Origin: Nitrospirota bacterium
GTDB lineage: Bacteria; Nitrospirota; CAKKRA01; 9FT-COMBO-42-15
Direction: 5' to 3'
Length of the DNA: 13,715 nt
Assembly: GCA_023248415.1 (NCBI GenBank)
Contig: JAHFEP010000069.1
Span: 1 to 13,715, forward strand
Part shown: in pieces, positions 1 to 7,888 of the stretch
Layout: each line of letters opens with the position of its first letter
Numbering within the stretch: position 1 is the stretch's first letter
Translations under genes and position numbers: made by a program
Notes under the pieces: generated by a model
The model's input: the letters and a program-made list of their open reading frames with translations, nothing else
Told to the model about the DNA's origin: nothing
Databases searched by the model: none

Positions 1-305
1 ACAATCAGGAGCCTGAGCAGTGCTGGGAGTGCTATAACTGTGTCAAAATCTGCCCGCAGCAGGCAATTGAGGTAAGGGGGTATGCAGATTATATTCCTTT
101 AGGCGGCAACGTTATTCCATTAAAAGCGACAGACTCTATTATGTGGACAATCAAGTTTAGAAATGGAACGTTAAAGAGATTCAAATTTCCGATCAGAACA
201 ACCCCAGAGGGTTCAATTGAGCCGTATAAAGGAAAAAGCGGCGACCCTGATTATTCAAAATTAAAACAGCCCGGATACTTCAACTATGAAGCAAAGAAGG
301 GATAA
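1..305 (+). CDS. aprB: Adenylylsulfate (APS) reductase beta subunit AprB, C-terminal part
   Basis: This is the last ~100 residues of AprB; the reading frame enters at position 3 and stops with TAA at 303-305, and the 5' end lies outside the window. The fragment starts with EPEQCWECYNCVKICPQQAI, which holds a CxxCxxCxxxCP [4Fe-4S] cluster motif followed by the EVRGYAD segment typical of AprB. The C-terminal tail (MWTIKFRNGTLKRFKFPIRT and onwards) matches the extension that in known AprB wraps around AprA. AprB carries two [4Fe-4S] clusters that pass electrons to or from the FAD of AprA in the cytoplasm, in the AMP + sulfite / APS interconversion. Only the second cluster is visible here. Fifteen bases separate it from aprA, so the two are almost certainly co-transcribed. 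Confidence 0.95.
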   Translation, partial: NQEPEQCWECYNCVKICPQQAIEVRGYADYIPLGGNVIPLKATDSIMWTIKFRNGTLKRFKFPIRTTPEGSIEPYKGKSGDPDYSKLKQPGYFNYEAKKG

Positions 306-320
306 GGAGAGGAGGGAACA

Positions 321-2357
321 ATGGAAAAAGAGACTTGTACATTTTCGTATTGCGCAAGACCTGAAATTGTAGAGCATGAAACAGACCTTTTGCTTATCGG
401 CGGAGGTATGTCTGCTTGCGGAGCAGCATATGAGGCTACTGCATGGGCTAACTCAAAGAAGCTAAGGATAACAATGGTTGATAAGGCTGCTACAGACAGG
501 AGCGGCGCTGTTGCAATGGGTCTTTCAGCAATAAATACCTATATGGGTGGCAACAAGATAGAGGATTATGTTAAGTATGTAAGAAACGACCTGATGGGGA
601 TTATAAGGGAAGACCTTGTATTTGACCTCGGGAGGCATGTTGACAACTCAGTCCATCTTTTTGAGGAATGGGGTCTGCCTGTCTGGAAAAAGGGCGATGA
701 CGGCTTCTCCCTTGACGGTTTTCAGGCAAAGGATGCCGGGAAACCGCTCTTGAAGGACTGCAAGGATGACGCTGACAGGGAAAAAAATGTAGTCAGGTCT
801 GGTAAATGGCAGATAATGATAAATGGCGAGTCCTACAAGGTGATTGTTGCAGAGGCTGCAAAGAAGGCGCTTCAGATGAATAGGGAGGCAACTGGTGTAG
901 CACAGAACCACTTTGAAAGGGTATTTATTACAAGGCTTCTTGTTGATGCGAACAAGCCAAATACCATTGCAGGCGCAATCGGCTTCAGCACAAGGGAAAA
1001 CAAGGTATATATCTTCAAGGCAAAGGCAATGCTCCTTGGCCCCGGCGGCTGCGTAAATGTTTTTAGACCGCGTTCTATTGGCGAGGGAATGGGAAGGACA
1101 TGGTTCCCTGTCTGGAACTCGGGTTCAGGATATGCGATGGGCGCACAGGTTGGCGCAGAACTTACACTTATGGAAAACAGATTCGTGCCAGCGAGATTTA
1201 AGGACGGATACGGCCCTGTTGGCGCATGGTTCCTCTTCTTCAAGGCAAAGGCAACAGACAGCAATGGAGATGATTACTGCACAAACAAAGAGTATGTTGA
1301 TGACGCAAAGAAAAAATATGGCAAGTATGTTGATGTCATGGGCACAACCATAAGGAACCATCTGATGATGGAGGCAATGCTCCGCGGAAAAGGCCCAATT
1401 CTCATGAACACCCACACAGCAATGCAGGCAATCGGTCAGACCTTCAAGGAAAAGCTCGGCGAGAAAGAAGGCGCAAAGAAGCTGAAGCACCTTGAGGCAG
1501 AGGCATGGGAAGACTTTCTTGACATGACCATTGGCCAGGCAGGCATGTGGGCTGCAAACAACATTGAGCCTGACAAGACCCCATCAGAGATTATTCCATC
1601 TGAGCCATATCTGCTCGGTTCACATGCAGGATGCGCGGGCTTCTGGGTAAGCGGTCCCGGCGATATTCCTAATACACCAAAAGAATGGGCATGGGGCTAC
1701 AACAGGATGTCAACAGTAAACGGCCTCTTCATGGCAGGCGACACCTGCGGCGCATCCGGCCATAAGTTCTCTTCAGGCTCCCATGCAGAGGGAAGAATTG
1801 TTGGCAAGTCCGCGCTTGCATACATACTTGACAACCCGGACTTCAAGCCTGCAATAAAAGAAAAGAAGGATGACCTTATGGCAGAGATGTATCTGCCTTA
1901 TGAGGTCTACGAGAAATATAAGACCTATACCACTTCGCCGCATAATGTAAGCGTTAATCCGCACTTTATCAAGCCAGACATGTTCCAGAAGAGGCTTATG
2001 AAGATAGCGGACGAATACTTTGGCGGCGTGAGCACATGGTTTAAGACAAGCAAGAGCATGCTTGAGGAAGGATTAAAGAGGCTTCAACTCCTTAAAGAGG
2101 ATGCCAACAAGCTCGCTGCGTCCAACCTCCACGAGCTGCTCAGATGCTGGGAAAATTACCACAGGCTTTTGACTGCTGAGGCTCATGCAAGACACATCCT
2201 CTTCAGGGAGGAGACAAGATATCCCGGCTATTACTACAGGTCTGACAAGGACTTTATTGACGACGATAACTGGAAGTGCTTTACAAATTCGAAATTCGAC
2301 GCTGCAACAGGAAAGTGGGAATTCAAAAAGGTTCCCTATGTCCAGTTGTTTCCGTAG
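321..2357 (+). CDS. aprA: Adenylylsulfate (APS) reductase alpha subunit AprA
   Basis: The 678-residue FAD subunit of dissimilatory APS reductase interconverts APS with sulfite and AMP in the cytoplasm. The N-terminal FAD-binding segment is LLLIGGGMSACGAAYEA (residues ~23-39). Further flavin-site segments are WFPVWNSGSGYAMGAQVGAE (~261-280) and GLFMAGDTCGASG...GSHAEG (~468-491). The substrate-site stretch NRFVPARFKDGYGPVGAWF (~286-304) contains R292, and LLGSHAGCAGFW contains H435. By eye these correspond to the Arg, Trp (W261) and His residues that contact APS and the flavin in the Archaeoglobus enzyme. Length is normal for the family and the frame is intact. The start at 321 follows a strong GGAGAGGAGGG ribosome-binding site at 306-316. 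A rho-independent terminator lies 17 bp after the stop. The direction (sulfate reduction or sulfite oxidation) cannot be read from this gene alone. Confidence 0.97.
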   Translation: MEKETCTFSYCARPEIVEHETDLLLIGGGMSACGAAYEATAWANSKKLRITMVDKAATDRSGAVAMGLSAINTYMGGNKIEDYVKYVRNDLMGIIREDLVFDLGRHVDNSVHLFEEWGLPVWKKGDDGFSLDGFQAKDAGKPLLKDCKDDADREKNVVRSGKWQIMINGESYKVIVAEAAKKALQMNREATGVAQNHFERVFITRLLVDANKPNTIAGAIGFSTRENKVYIFKAKAMLLGPGGCVNVFRPRSIGEGMGRTWFPVWNSGSGYAMGAQVGAELTLMENRFVPARFKDGYGPVGAWFLFFKAKATDSNGDDYCTNKEYVDDAKKKYGKYVDVMGTTIRNHLMMEAMLRGKGPILMNTHTAMQAIGQTFKEKLGEKEGAKKLKHLEAEAWEDFLDMTIGQAGMWAANNIEPDKTPSEIIPSEPYLLGSHAGCAGFWVSGPGDIPNTPKEWAWGYNRMSTVNGLFMAGDTCGASGHKFSSGSHAEGRIVGKSALAYILDNPDFKPAIKEKKDDLMAEMYLPYEVYEKYKTYTTSPHNVSVNPHFIKPDMFQKRLMKIADEYFGGVSTWFKTSKSMLEEGLKRLQLLKEDANKLAASNLHELLRCWENYHRLLTAEAHARHILFREETRYPGYYYRSDKDFIDDDNWKCFTNSKFDAATGKWEFKKVPYVQLFP

Positions 2358-2373
2358 TTAGTTGTTAGGAAGT

Positions 2374-2410
2374 GGGCTGAGATTTACAGTAGTCTCAGCC
2401 CAATTTTTTT
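2374..2410 (+). terminator. Rho-independent terminator after aprA
   Basis: Perfect 9-bp stem GGGCTGAGA (2374-2382) / TCTCAGCCC (2393-2401) with a 10-nt loop, followed after AA by seven T (2404-2410). It would end, or at least reduce, aprBA transcription before qmoA. Confidence 0.85.
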
Positions 2411-2418
2411 GTGTTTGA

Positions 2419-2484
2419 GTAGCCGTAAACTTTAGTTTGCGTAATTAGGGCAATCTCAGAACGCAGGCTGAAGCCTGCGGCTGC
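2419..2484. repeat. Inverted pair of REP-like palindromic elements
   Basis: Two 23-bp elements in opposite orientation. The first (2419-2441, + strand) begins GTAGC and contains the hairpin CGTAAACT-TT-AGTTTGCG. The second (2462-2484) reads on the - strand as GCAGC followed by the perfect hairpin CGCAGGCT-TC-AGCCTGCG. A conserved GTAG-like tetranucleotide next to a small palindrome, with two copies head to head, is the layout of REP/BIME sequences mobilised by RAYT (IS200-like TnpA) proteins. No RAYT gene is in the window. The assignment is by shape only. Confidence 0.5.
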
Positions 2485-2516
2485 ACTATTGTTGTTTGTA
2501 AAAAGGGAGTCGGCTT

Positions 2517-3773
2517 ATGTCTGATATAAAAGGTATCCTTATCATAGGCGGCGGGATGAGCGGCTTGACCTCAGCTATTGAGGCAGCAGAGGCAGGCTAT
2601 AAGGTATCCATAGTTGAAAAGAACCCCTATCTCGGCGGAAGGGTTGCGCAGCTCAATAAATATTTTCCAAAGCTCTGCTCTCCAAACTGCGGTCTTGAGA
2701 TACAGTTCAAAAGAATCAAAAATAATGAAAATGTTACCCTCTATACACTCGCAGAGGTTGTAAATGTTTCAGGCGTGGAAGGCAGCTATGATGTAACAAT
2801 AAAAGTCAACCCGCGATATGTAAATGAAAAGTGCGTTGGCTGTGATGCCTGCGCTCAGGCATGTCCATCGGAAAGGCCAAATGAGTTTAACTTTGGCATG
2901 GATAAGACAAAGGCCGCATACCTTCCATTTGACTATGCATTCCCATTCAGATATGTGATTGATGAAAAATCCTGTGCTGATAACTGCAAAAAGGCTTGCC
3001 TTGATGCATGCAAATATAATGCAATTGATTTTAATATGAAGCAAGAAACAATAAATCTTAAGGTCGGCGCAATTGTCATGTCAACAGGCTGGAGCCTCTA
3101 TGATGCGGCAAAGATGGATAACCTCAGCTTTGGCAAGGCGCAGAATGTGATTACAAATATGATGATGGAGAGGCTTGCATCGCCGAATGGCCCGACAAAG
3201 GGAAAGATACTCCGGCCATCTGACGGCAAGGAGGTAAAAAATATTGCCTTTGTCCAGTGCGCAGGCTCAAGGGATGAGAATCACCTTTCGCATTGCTCAT
3301 ATATATGCTGCCTTGCCTCATTAAAGCAGGCTACATATATAAGGGAGCTGTATCCTGATTCAAAGGCGCAGATATTTTATATAGACATCCGCACACCAGG
3401 CAGATACGAGCAGTTCTACTGGAAGGTGAGAGACGATAAAGGTGTTACCCTTACAAAAGGCAAGGTGGGAAAGATTTCAGAAGACCCTGCGACAAAGGAT
3501 GTTATTGTTGAGGTGGAGGATATAGCTGCAGGAAACAAAATCAAGGCGAGCTTTGACATGGTTGTGCTCGCAGCAGGCATGGTGCCCAGCACAAAGGAAT
3601 CAACATGCGGGATGAATATCCCCCTGACTGATGAAGGATTTGTAAACGCACCTTCATTGCAAAAGGGCGTCTATGCTGTTGGGACCCTTAAGAGCCCTGT
3701 TGATGTTGCAAGGTCTGTTCAGGATGCAACAGGCGCAACCCTAAAGAGCATACAGAGCATGGTGAGGAGATAG
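2517..3773 (+). CDS. qmoA: QmoA, HdrA-like flavoprotein of the quinone-interacting membrane-bound oxidoreductase complex
   Basis: QmoA is a cytoplasmic FAD subunit of QmoABC, the complex that links the quinone pool to APS reductase. The 418-residue protein has an N-terminal Rossmann FAD site ILIIGGGMSGLTSAIEAAEA (~7-26) followed by NPYLGGRVAQL. HdrA-type cysteines follow: KLCSPNCGLE (C54, C58), a CVGCDACAQACPSERP cluster motif (C106-C116), and CADNCKKACLDACKY (~153-166). The HdrA signature FVQCAGSRD...HCSYICCLASLKQA spans ~245-272. The length is typical of QmoA and clearly shorter than HdrA or QmoB because the C-terminal ferredoxin domain is absent. The start follows GGGAG with a 7-nt spacer. 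qmoB begins 2 nt after its stop, so the two are translationally linked. I see no convincing sigma-70 promoter in the 159-bp gap after aprA. Confidence 0.95.
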   Translation: MSDIKGILIIGGGMSGLTSAIEAAEAGYKVSIVEKNPYLGGRVAQLNKYFPKLCSPNCGLEIQFKRIKNNENVTLYTLAEVVNVSGVEGSYDVTIKVNPRYVNEKCVGCDACAQACPSERPNEFNFGMDKTKAAYLPFDYAFPFRYVIDEKSCADNCKKACLDACKYNAIDFNMKQETINLKVGAIVMSTGWSLYDAAKMDNLSFGKAQNVITNMMMERLASPNGPTKGKILRPSDGKEVKNIAFVQCAGSRDENHLSHCSYICCLASLKQATYIRELYPDSKAQIFYIDIRTPGRYEQFYWKVRDDKGVTLTKGKVGKISEDPATKDVIVEVEDIAAGNKIKASFDMVVLAAGMVPSTKESTCGMNIPLTDEGFVNAPSLQKGVYAVGTLKSPVDVARSVQDATGATLKSIQSMVRR

Positions 3774-3775
3774 GG

Positions 3776-6007
3776 ATGGAAAAGAAGTACGGTGTATATG
3801 TATGCAAAGGCTGCGGGATAAATGATGCCGTAGATGTAGAGAGGCTCGCCAATGTTGCAACAAAGGACATGAAGATGCCGTCCTGCAAGACACACGACTT
3901 CCTATGCGGGCCTGAAGGGGTGCAGCTTATCAAGGACGATATTGCAAAAGAAGGCGTCAACACAATTATTATTGCCGCCTGCTCGCCCCGTGTGAAATAT
4001 GAGGAGTTTGATTTTCCAGGCACAATAACAGAACGTGTGAATATCAGGGAGTTTGTTGCATGGAGCCAGCCTCCAAAGACAGAAGACACACAAAACCTTG
4101 CATCAGATTATCTAATGATGAGCATTACCAAGGCACAGAAGGTTGACCTTCCTCAGCCAAATATCCTTGAGGGTATAAGCTCAACAATACTCGTAATCGG
4201 CGGCGGTATAACAGGCATGACAGCAGCCCTTGACGCAGCAAATGCAGGTTCTAAGGTTGTGCTAATTGAAAAGGAGTCGCAGTTAGGCGGCTTTGTAAAT
4301 AAATTATACAAAAAAATACCAACAAGCGAATTCAAAGAACCGCTGATAATTGATACAGATATAGACAAGATGGTAAAGCAGGTTGAGGGCCATTCCAATA
4401 TCAAGGTCTATAAATCCGCAAAGCTTGAGAAGACAGACGGCCAGCCGGGCTTATACGATGTAACCATATCAGCAAATGGCGCATCAGAAACAATAAAGAT
4501 AGGCGCCATTGTTATGGCAACAGGCTGGAAGCCTTATGATGCATCAAAGATTGACCACCTCGGCTACGGCAAATTCAAGAATGTGGTAACGAATATAGAG
4601 TTTGAGGAGCTCGCAAAAAAGGGCAACGGAAAGATTTTAAGGCCGTCAGACGGCAAAGAGGCAAAGAGGGTTGCCTTTATCCAGTGTGCAGGACAGCGCG
4701 ATCCTAACCATCTTCCATATTGCTCATCCATGTGCTGTGTCACATCACTCAAGCAGGCAGGATATGTCAGACAGAATCCTGATGCAGTGGCAATGATATT
4801 TTACATAGATATCAGGACGCCGGGAAGGCTTGAACTTTATTATAAAGAGGCGCAGAATAATCCCGGCATCATGCTTACAAAGGCAGATGTAAAGACTGTC
4901 AGCGAAGCAGGAAACGGGAATCTCTATGTTGAGGCAGAGAATACACTCTTAGGCGAGAAGATAAAGGCAGAGGCAGACCTTGTTGTGCTTGCAACTGGAA
5001 TAGTGCCGACAACAAAGGAGTCTCAGGAGTATCAGGACGGCCTTACACAGGCGGCATCAAAGGGCGATGAGGCAAAGAAGGCATATCTTGAATCAACACC
5101 AAAGCCGGAGTTTATCTTAAATTTGAGCTACAGGCAGGGGCCTGAGATACCGTCCCTTGAAGGGGCTTATGGTTTTGCAGACTCAAATTTTATCTGTTTC
5201 CAGTACGAGACAAGAAGGACAGGCATATATGCAGCAGGCGCTGTGCATCAGCCGATGAACATGATGGAGGCGCAGCAGGATGCAGCAGGCGCTGCATTTA
5301 AGGCAATACAGTGCCTTGACCATATTTCAAAGGGTATTGCAGTACATCCCAGGGCCTGGGATGAGACATTCCCTGACCCGCTTCTTATCAGATGCACTGC
5401 ATGCAAGAGGTGCACAGAGGAGTGTCCGTTTGGCGCAATTGATGAGGATGAGAAGGGCATACCATATTACAAGGTCAACAGATGCAGAAGATGCGGCACC
5501 TGCATGGGCGCATGCCCTGAGAGGATTGTAGCATTCAAGGACTACAGCGTTGATATTATAGGCTCAATGGTAAAGGCAATAGATGTGCCTGAGGAGGGGT
5601 TCAGGATAGTGGCATTTACATGCGAGAATGATGCCTATCCTGCGCTGGACACTGCTGGCATTAATCGTAAAAACATTGACCCGAGCGTCAGGTTTATCCC
5701 ATTGCGGTGTCTTGGCGGTATGAACCTTGTATGGGTTGCTGATGCGCTTTCAAGGGGCATTGACGGCGTACTGCTTTTAGGGTGTAAATTCGGCGAGAAT
5801 TATCAGTGCCACTTTGTAAAGGGAAGCGAGCTTGCAGAATACAGATTAGGCAAGGTTGGCGAGACATTAAACAGGCTGCAGCTTGAGTCAGAGAGGGTTC
5901 AGATGCTGCAAGTTTCTATCTCTGACTCTGACAAACTGCCGGGGTTGATAAACGAGTTTGTTGAAAAGGTTAAAGAGATAGGGCCAAATCCGTTTAAGGG
6001 ATTTTAA
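3776..6007 (+). CDS. qmoB: QmoB, HdrA/MvhD-like iron-sulfur flavoprotein of the Qmo complex
   Basis: The 743-residue cytoplasmic subunit of QmoABC is the larger HdrA-like flavoprotein. The N-terminal domain (1-125) resembles the HdrA N-terminus, with CKGCG, a Cys at 44 and AACSPR. The FAD site is TILVIGGGITGMTAALDAA (~137-155), with the HdrA motif FIQCAGQRD...YCSSMCCVTSLKQA (~301-328). Two ferredoxin [4Fe-4S] motifs follow: CTACKRCTEECP (C540-C550) and CRRCGTCMGACP (C570-C580). The C-terminal ~130 residues (from ~608) form an MvhD-like domain with C616, C645, C670 and C678, the type of domain that carries a [2Fe-2S] cluster and contacts electron-transfer partners. The order HdrA-ferredoxins-MvhD is diagnostic of QmoB. 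The start overlaps the translation-coupling zone of qmoA (GAGGAG just before the qmoA stop). A 170-bp repeat-rich gap separates it from qmoC. Confidence 0.95.
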   Translation: MEKKYGVYVCKGCGINDAVDVERLANVATKDMKMPSCKTHDFLCGPEGVQLIKDDIAKEGVNTIIIAACSPRVKYEEFDFPGTITERVNIREFVAWSQPPKTEDTQNLASDYLMMSITKAQKVDLPQPNILEGISSTILVIGGGITGMTAALDAANAGSKVVLIEKESQLGGFVNKLYKKIPTSEFKEPLIIDTDIDKMVKQVEGHSNIKVYKSAKLEKTDGQPGLYDVTISANGASETIKIGAIVMATGWKPYDASKIDHLGYGKFKNVVTNIEFEELAKKGNGKILRPSDGKEAKRVAFIQCAGQRDPNHLPYCSSMCCVTSLKQAGYVRQNPDAVAMIFYIDIRTPGRLELYYKEAQNNPGIMLTKADVKTVSEAGNGNLYVEAENTLLGEKIKAEADLVVLATGIVPTTKESQEYQDGLTQAASKGDEAKKAYLESTPKPEFILNLSYRQGPEIPSLEGAYGFADSNFICFQYETRRTGIYAAGAVHQPMNMMEAQQDAAGAAFKAIQCLDHISKGIAVHPRAWDETFPDPLLIRCTACKRCTEECPFGAIDEDEKGIPYYKVNRCRRCGTCMGACPERIVAFKDYSVDIIGSMVKAIDVPEEGFRIVAFTCENDAYPALDTAGINRKNIDPSVRFIPLRCLGGMNLVWVADALSRGIDGVLLLGCKFGENYQCHFVKGSELAEYRLGKVGETLNRLQLESERVQMLQVSISDSDKLPGLINEFVEKVKEIGPNPFKGF

Positions 6008-6017
6008 GAGTTGAGGT

Positions 6018-6051
6018 GTCATTGCGAGGGGCGAAGTCCCGAAGCAATCTC
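6018..6051. repeat. Dispersed palindromic repeat of the GTCATTGCGAG...GAAGCAATCTC type
   Basis: It starts GTCATTGCGAGGGGC and ends CCCGAAGCAATCTC. The outer arms ATTGC (6021-6025) and GCAAT (6044-6048) pair, as do GGG (6028-6030) and CCC (6038-6040). I recall near-identical short palindromes scattered through intergenic regions of many unrelated bacterial genomes; that recollection is not checked here. Only one copy is in the window. Confidence 0.5.
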
Positions 6052-6064
6052 ATAAAGCGGTAAA

Positions 6065-6155
6065 GAGTCAGAGTATCAAAGTATCAAAGTGTCAAAGACT
6101 CAAAGACTCAAAGACTCAAAGACTCTGACACTATGATACTATGTCACTATGACAC
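6065..6155. repeat. Octamer tandem repeats forming an imperfect long inverted repeat upstream of qmoC
   Basis: Eight consecutive 8-bp units run from 6065 to 6128: GAGTCAGA, GTATCAAA twice, GTGTCAAA, GACTCAAA three times, GACTCTGA. They are followed (6124-6155) by four units of the same family in reverse orientation: TCTGACAC, TATGATAC, TATGTCAC, TATGACAC. The first four forward units pair with the four reverse units over 32 bp with 25 matches, leaving a ~27-nt loop made of GACTCAAA units. The element ends 12 nt before the qmoC ribosome-binding site. A second element of the same design lies at 8104-8182. Confidence 0.8.
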
Positions 6156-6177
6156 TTTGTTGTAACTGGAGGAGTAG

Positions 6178-7293
6178 ATGGCAGAGCAGGTAATAAGCCC
6201 AGATTTAAATTTTGTAAAGGATATAATAGCCTCTGGCGGCGATACTTTAAAAAAATGCTTTCAGTGCGCCACATGCACTGTAGTATGCAATGCCACGCCT
6301 AACAACAGGCCATTTCCAAGAAAAGAGATGATATATGCGCAGTGGGGACTGAAGGACAAACTCATCAGCAGCCCTGATGTCTGGCTCTGCCACAACTGCA
6401 ATGACTGCACCAAGTACTGCCCAAGAGGCGCAAGGCCAGGGGATGTGCTTTCAACAATGAGGCAAAAGTTTATTCAGGAGAATGCAATGCCAAGCATTAT
6501 GGGAAAGGTTGTTACACAGCCCAAGATGACGCTGATTGCGCTTGCAATACCATTAGTCCTCTTTTTATTGGTTCTTGGGCTTACAGGACACCTTCGCACC
6601 CCTGAAGGACAGATAGTTTATTCAAAGTTTTTCCCTATTCCATATATAGAGGCTGTGTTCATGTCTGCTGTAGGCCTTGCAGGCATTGCCTATCTTGCGA
6701 GCCTGTACCGCTTCTGGAACAGCATGAGCAAGGGGAATAATCAGCCATATACTAAGGGCATTGTCCCTGCATTTATAGAGACGCTCATTGAATTTGCTAA
6801 GCATTCCCGTTTTGCAAAGTGCGGGCCGAATGCAGACAGAAGAATCGTCCATATGCTTGTATTCTACGGTTTCGTAGGCCTGCTTATAACAACTATATGG
6901 GTAACTGTATATTATTATGCGCCAAAGATAAACACGCCTATTGCATTGTCTGACCCATTAAAATGGGTTGCAAACATAAGCGCAGCGTCTCTTCTGATTG
7001 GCGGAGTTCTTCTGGCTTTAAACAAAATGAAGGACAAAGGGTTTGTATCAAAGAGCTCCACCTTTGACTGGATATTCGCAATTATGATACTTTTACTCTG
7101 CATTACAGGCATACTTACAGAACTCATCAGGCTTGCTGGGATTGCAACACTCGCATATCCAATCTATTTTATACACCTCCTCTTTGTCTTCTACACCATA
7201 GTATTCTTCCCATATTCAAAGCTTTCGCACATGGGCTACAGGGCGCTGGCGATTACCTACTCCAAGATGACTAACAGGGACATACAGATTTAG
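6178..7293 (+). CDS. qmoC: QmoC, HdrC/HdrE-like membrane subunit of the Qmo complex
   Basis: The 371-residue membrane anchor of QmoABC exchanges electrons with the quinone pool and carries haem b in characterised complexes. The N-terminal HdrC-like domain has two [4Fe-4S] motifs: CFQCATCTVVCN (C27-C37, with Asn where Pro is usual) and CHNCNDCTKYCP (C71-C81). From ~116 the protein is hydrophobic, with about six membrane segments at ~116-137, 156-178, 223-247, 263-281, 297-320 and 325-345. Candidate haem-ligand histidines are H225, H333 and H351, plus H209 just before a membrane segment. The length suits a fused HdrC-HdrE protein. The start follows GGAGGAG at 6168-6174. An octamer-repeat hairpin immediately upstream could affect the yield of this subunit relative to QmoAB. 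A terminator follows directly. Confidence 0.95.
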   Translation: MAEQVISPDLNFVKDIIASGGDTLKKCFQCATCTVVCNATPNNRPFPRKEMIYAQWGLKDKLISSPDVWLCHNCNDCTKYCPRGARPGDVLSTMRQKFIQENAMPSIMGKVVTQPKMTLIALAIPLVLFLLVLGLTGHLRTPEGQIVYSKFFPIPYIEAVFMSAVGLAGIAYLASLYRFWNSMSKGNNQPYTKGIVPAFIETLIEFAKHSRFAKCGPNADRRIVHMLVFYGFVGLLITTIWVTVYYYAPKINTPIALSDPLKWVANISAASLLIGGVLLALNKMKDKGFVSKSSTFDWIFAIMILLLCITGILTELIRLAGIATLAYPIYFIHLLFVFYTIVFFPYSKLSHMGYRALAITYSKMTNRDIQI

Positions 7294-7299
7294 CGCAAT

Positions 7300-7366
7300 G
7301 CACGCTAAATTTAGCGGCTTCGTTTACCCTGTCCGCTAAAAAGAATTTTCAGGCGTGCTTTTTTTT
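7300..7366 (+). terminator. Rho-independent terminator after qmoC
   Basis: An outer stem GCACGC (7300-7305) / GCGTGC (7353-7358) encloses an inner 8-bp stem TTTAGCGG (7310-7317) / CCGCTAAA (7333-7340). Eight T follow (7359-7366). It separates qmoC from the convergent hicB. Confidence 0.8.
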
Positions 7367-7370
7367 GATT

Positions 7371-7583
7371 TTAAGCAAATATCAGTCTTTCGCCTTTTGG
7401 CTCAGGAATAGGATCGCCAAACTCCTTAGCTGTGTCAATCCATAACTTGATTGCTTCATTAGCATTTTTTAACGCTTCTTCCGTGCTCTTTCCATGAGCC
7501 ATGCACCCCGGAAGCTCAGGCACCTCTGCTATAAAAGCCTCATCTTCATTGCTCCAGTAGATTATAATTTCATATTTATACAT
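7371..7583 (-). CDS. hicB: HicB-like antitoxin
   Basis: This is a ~70-residue protein of the HicB antitoxin family. MYKYEIIIYWSNEDEAFIAE followed by VPELPGCMAHGKSTEEALKN is the classic small HicB fold (strands, then PGCxAxGxTxEEAL, then an amphipathic helix AIKLWIDTAKEFG). It would bind and neutralise the HicA toxin encoded just upstream. I chose ATG at 7583 because GGAGGA at 7596-7591 is correctly spaced for it. The frame extends to a TTG at 7598, but that lies inside hicA and overlaps the ribosome-binding site. The ATG overlaps the hicA stop (AATGTATAA), indicating translational coupling. The protein ends right after the HicB fold, with no visible C-terminal HTH or ribbon-helix-helix domain, so DNA binding for autoregulation is not evident. 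Confidence 0.85.
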   Translation of the reverse strand: MYKYEIIIYWSNEDEAFIAEVPELPGCMAHGKSTEEALKNANEAIKLWIDTAKEFGDPIPEPKGERLIFA

Positions 7584-7794
7584 TAATATTTCCTCCAAAT
7601 TTATATTTTAAAATAATATTTCTAACCTGTCTCACCTGATATGGTTTTGCTTTATTGCCTTCTCGTTGAAGGTTTATTTTCTCTATTACTCCTTCTTTTC
7701 TAAGTATATGATGGCTGCCTCTAATGCGCCTTTCAAAACCCATGTTTTCTAACAAATTACATAACTCTTCAAATTGTTGAGCTAATTTTACCAT
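7576..7794 (-). CDS. hicA: HicA-like mRNA interferase toxin
   Basis: This is a 72-residue protein of the HicA family, whose members bind RNA through a dsRBD-like fold and cleave mRNA to halt translation. The core is LCNLLENMGFERRIRGSHHI, followed by a strand and a C-terminal helix with VRQVRNIILKY. The conserved Gly-Ser-His gives H28 as the probable catalytic residue. Gene order hicA then hicB with a few-base overlap is the standard arrangement. The ATG at 7794 has only a weak ribosome-binding site, common for toxins that should be made in smaller amounts than the antitoxin. A good sigma-70 promoter lies just upstream. Function is inferred from family and context; activity is not shown. Confidence 0.85.
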   Translation of the reverse strand: MVKLAQQFEELCNLLENMGFERRIRGSHHILRKEGVIEKINLQREGNKAKPYQVRQVRNIILKYKFGGNINV

Positions 7795-7821
7795 AAATAA
7801 TGAAGCATTTGTTGATATTTT

Positions 7822-7849
7822 TATATATTAACAAAAATTGCCCTATCAA
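7822..7849 (-). promoter_or_regulatory. Candidate sigma-70 promoter of hicAB
   Basis: Reading the - strand, TTGATA (7849-7844) and TATATA (7827-7822) are separated by 16 bp; transcription would begin near 7814, about 20 nt before the hicA ATG. Confidence 0.5.
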
Positions 7850-7888
7850 ACCTTAGCAGAGCTTTTTAAAATGTATTTTTAGGTTTGA
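7846..7888. promoter_or_regulatory. Inverted repeat overlapping two -35 elements, possible operator
   Basis: TCAAACCT (7846-7853) and AGGTTTGA (7881-7888) are exact inverted copies 27 bp apart. The left copy overlaps the hicA -35 box and the right copy overlaps a possible rightward -35 box (7885-7890). A second inverted pair, TTAGCAG (7853-7859) and CTGCTAA (7897-7903), adjoins it. The position suits a repressor site, but the regulator is unknown. Confidence 0.3.

Noticed and set aside
6065..6155. The octamer repeats as a CRISPR array
   Set aside because: The 8-bp units are contiguous with no spacers, and half are inverted. No cas genes are present.
7584..7598. Longer HicB from the TTG at 7598
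   Set aside because: The TTG lies within the hicA end and the extra codons overlap the GGAGGA ribosome-binding site of the ATG at 7583.
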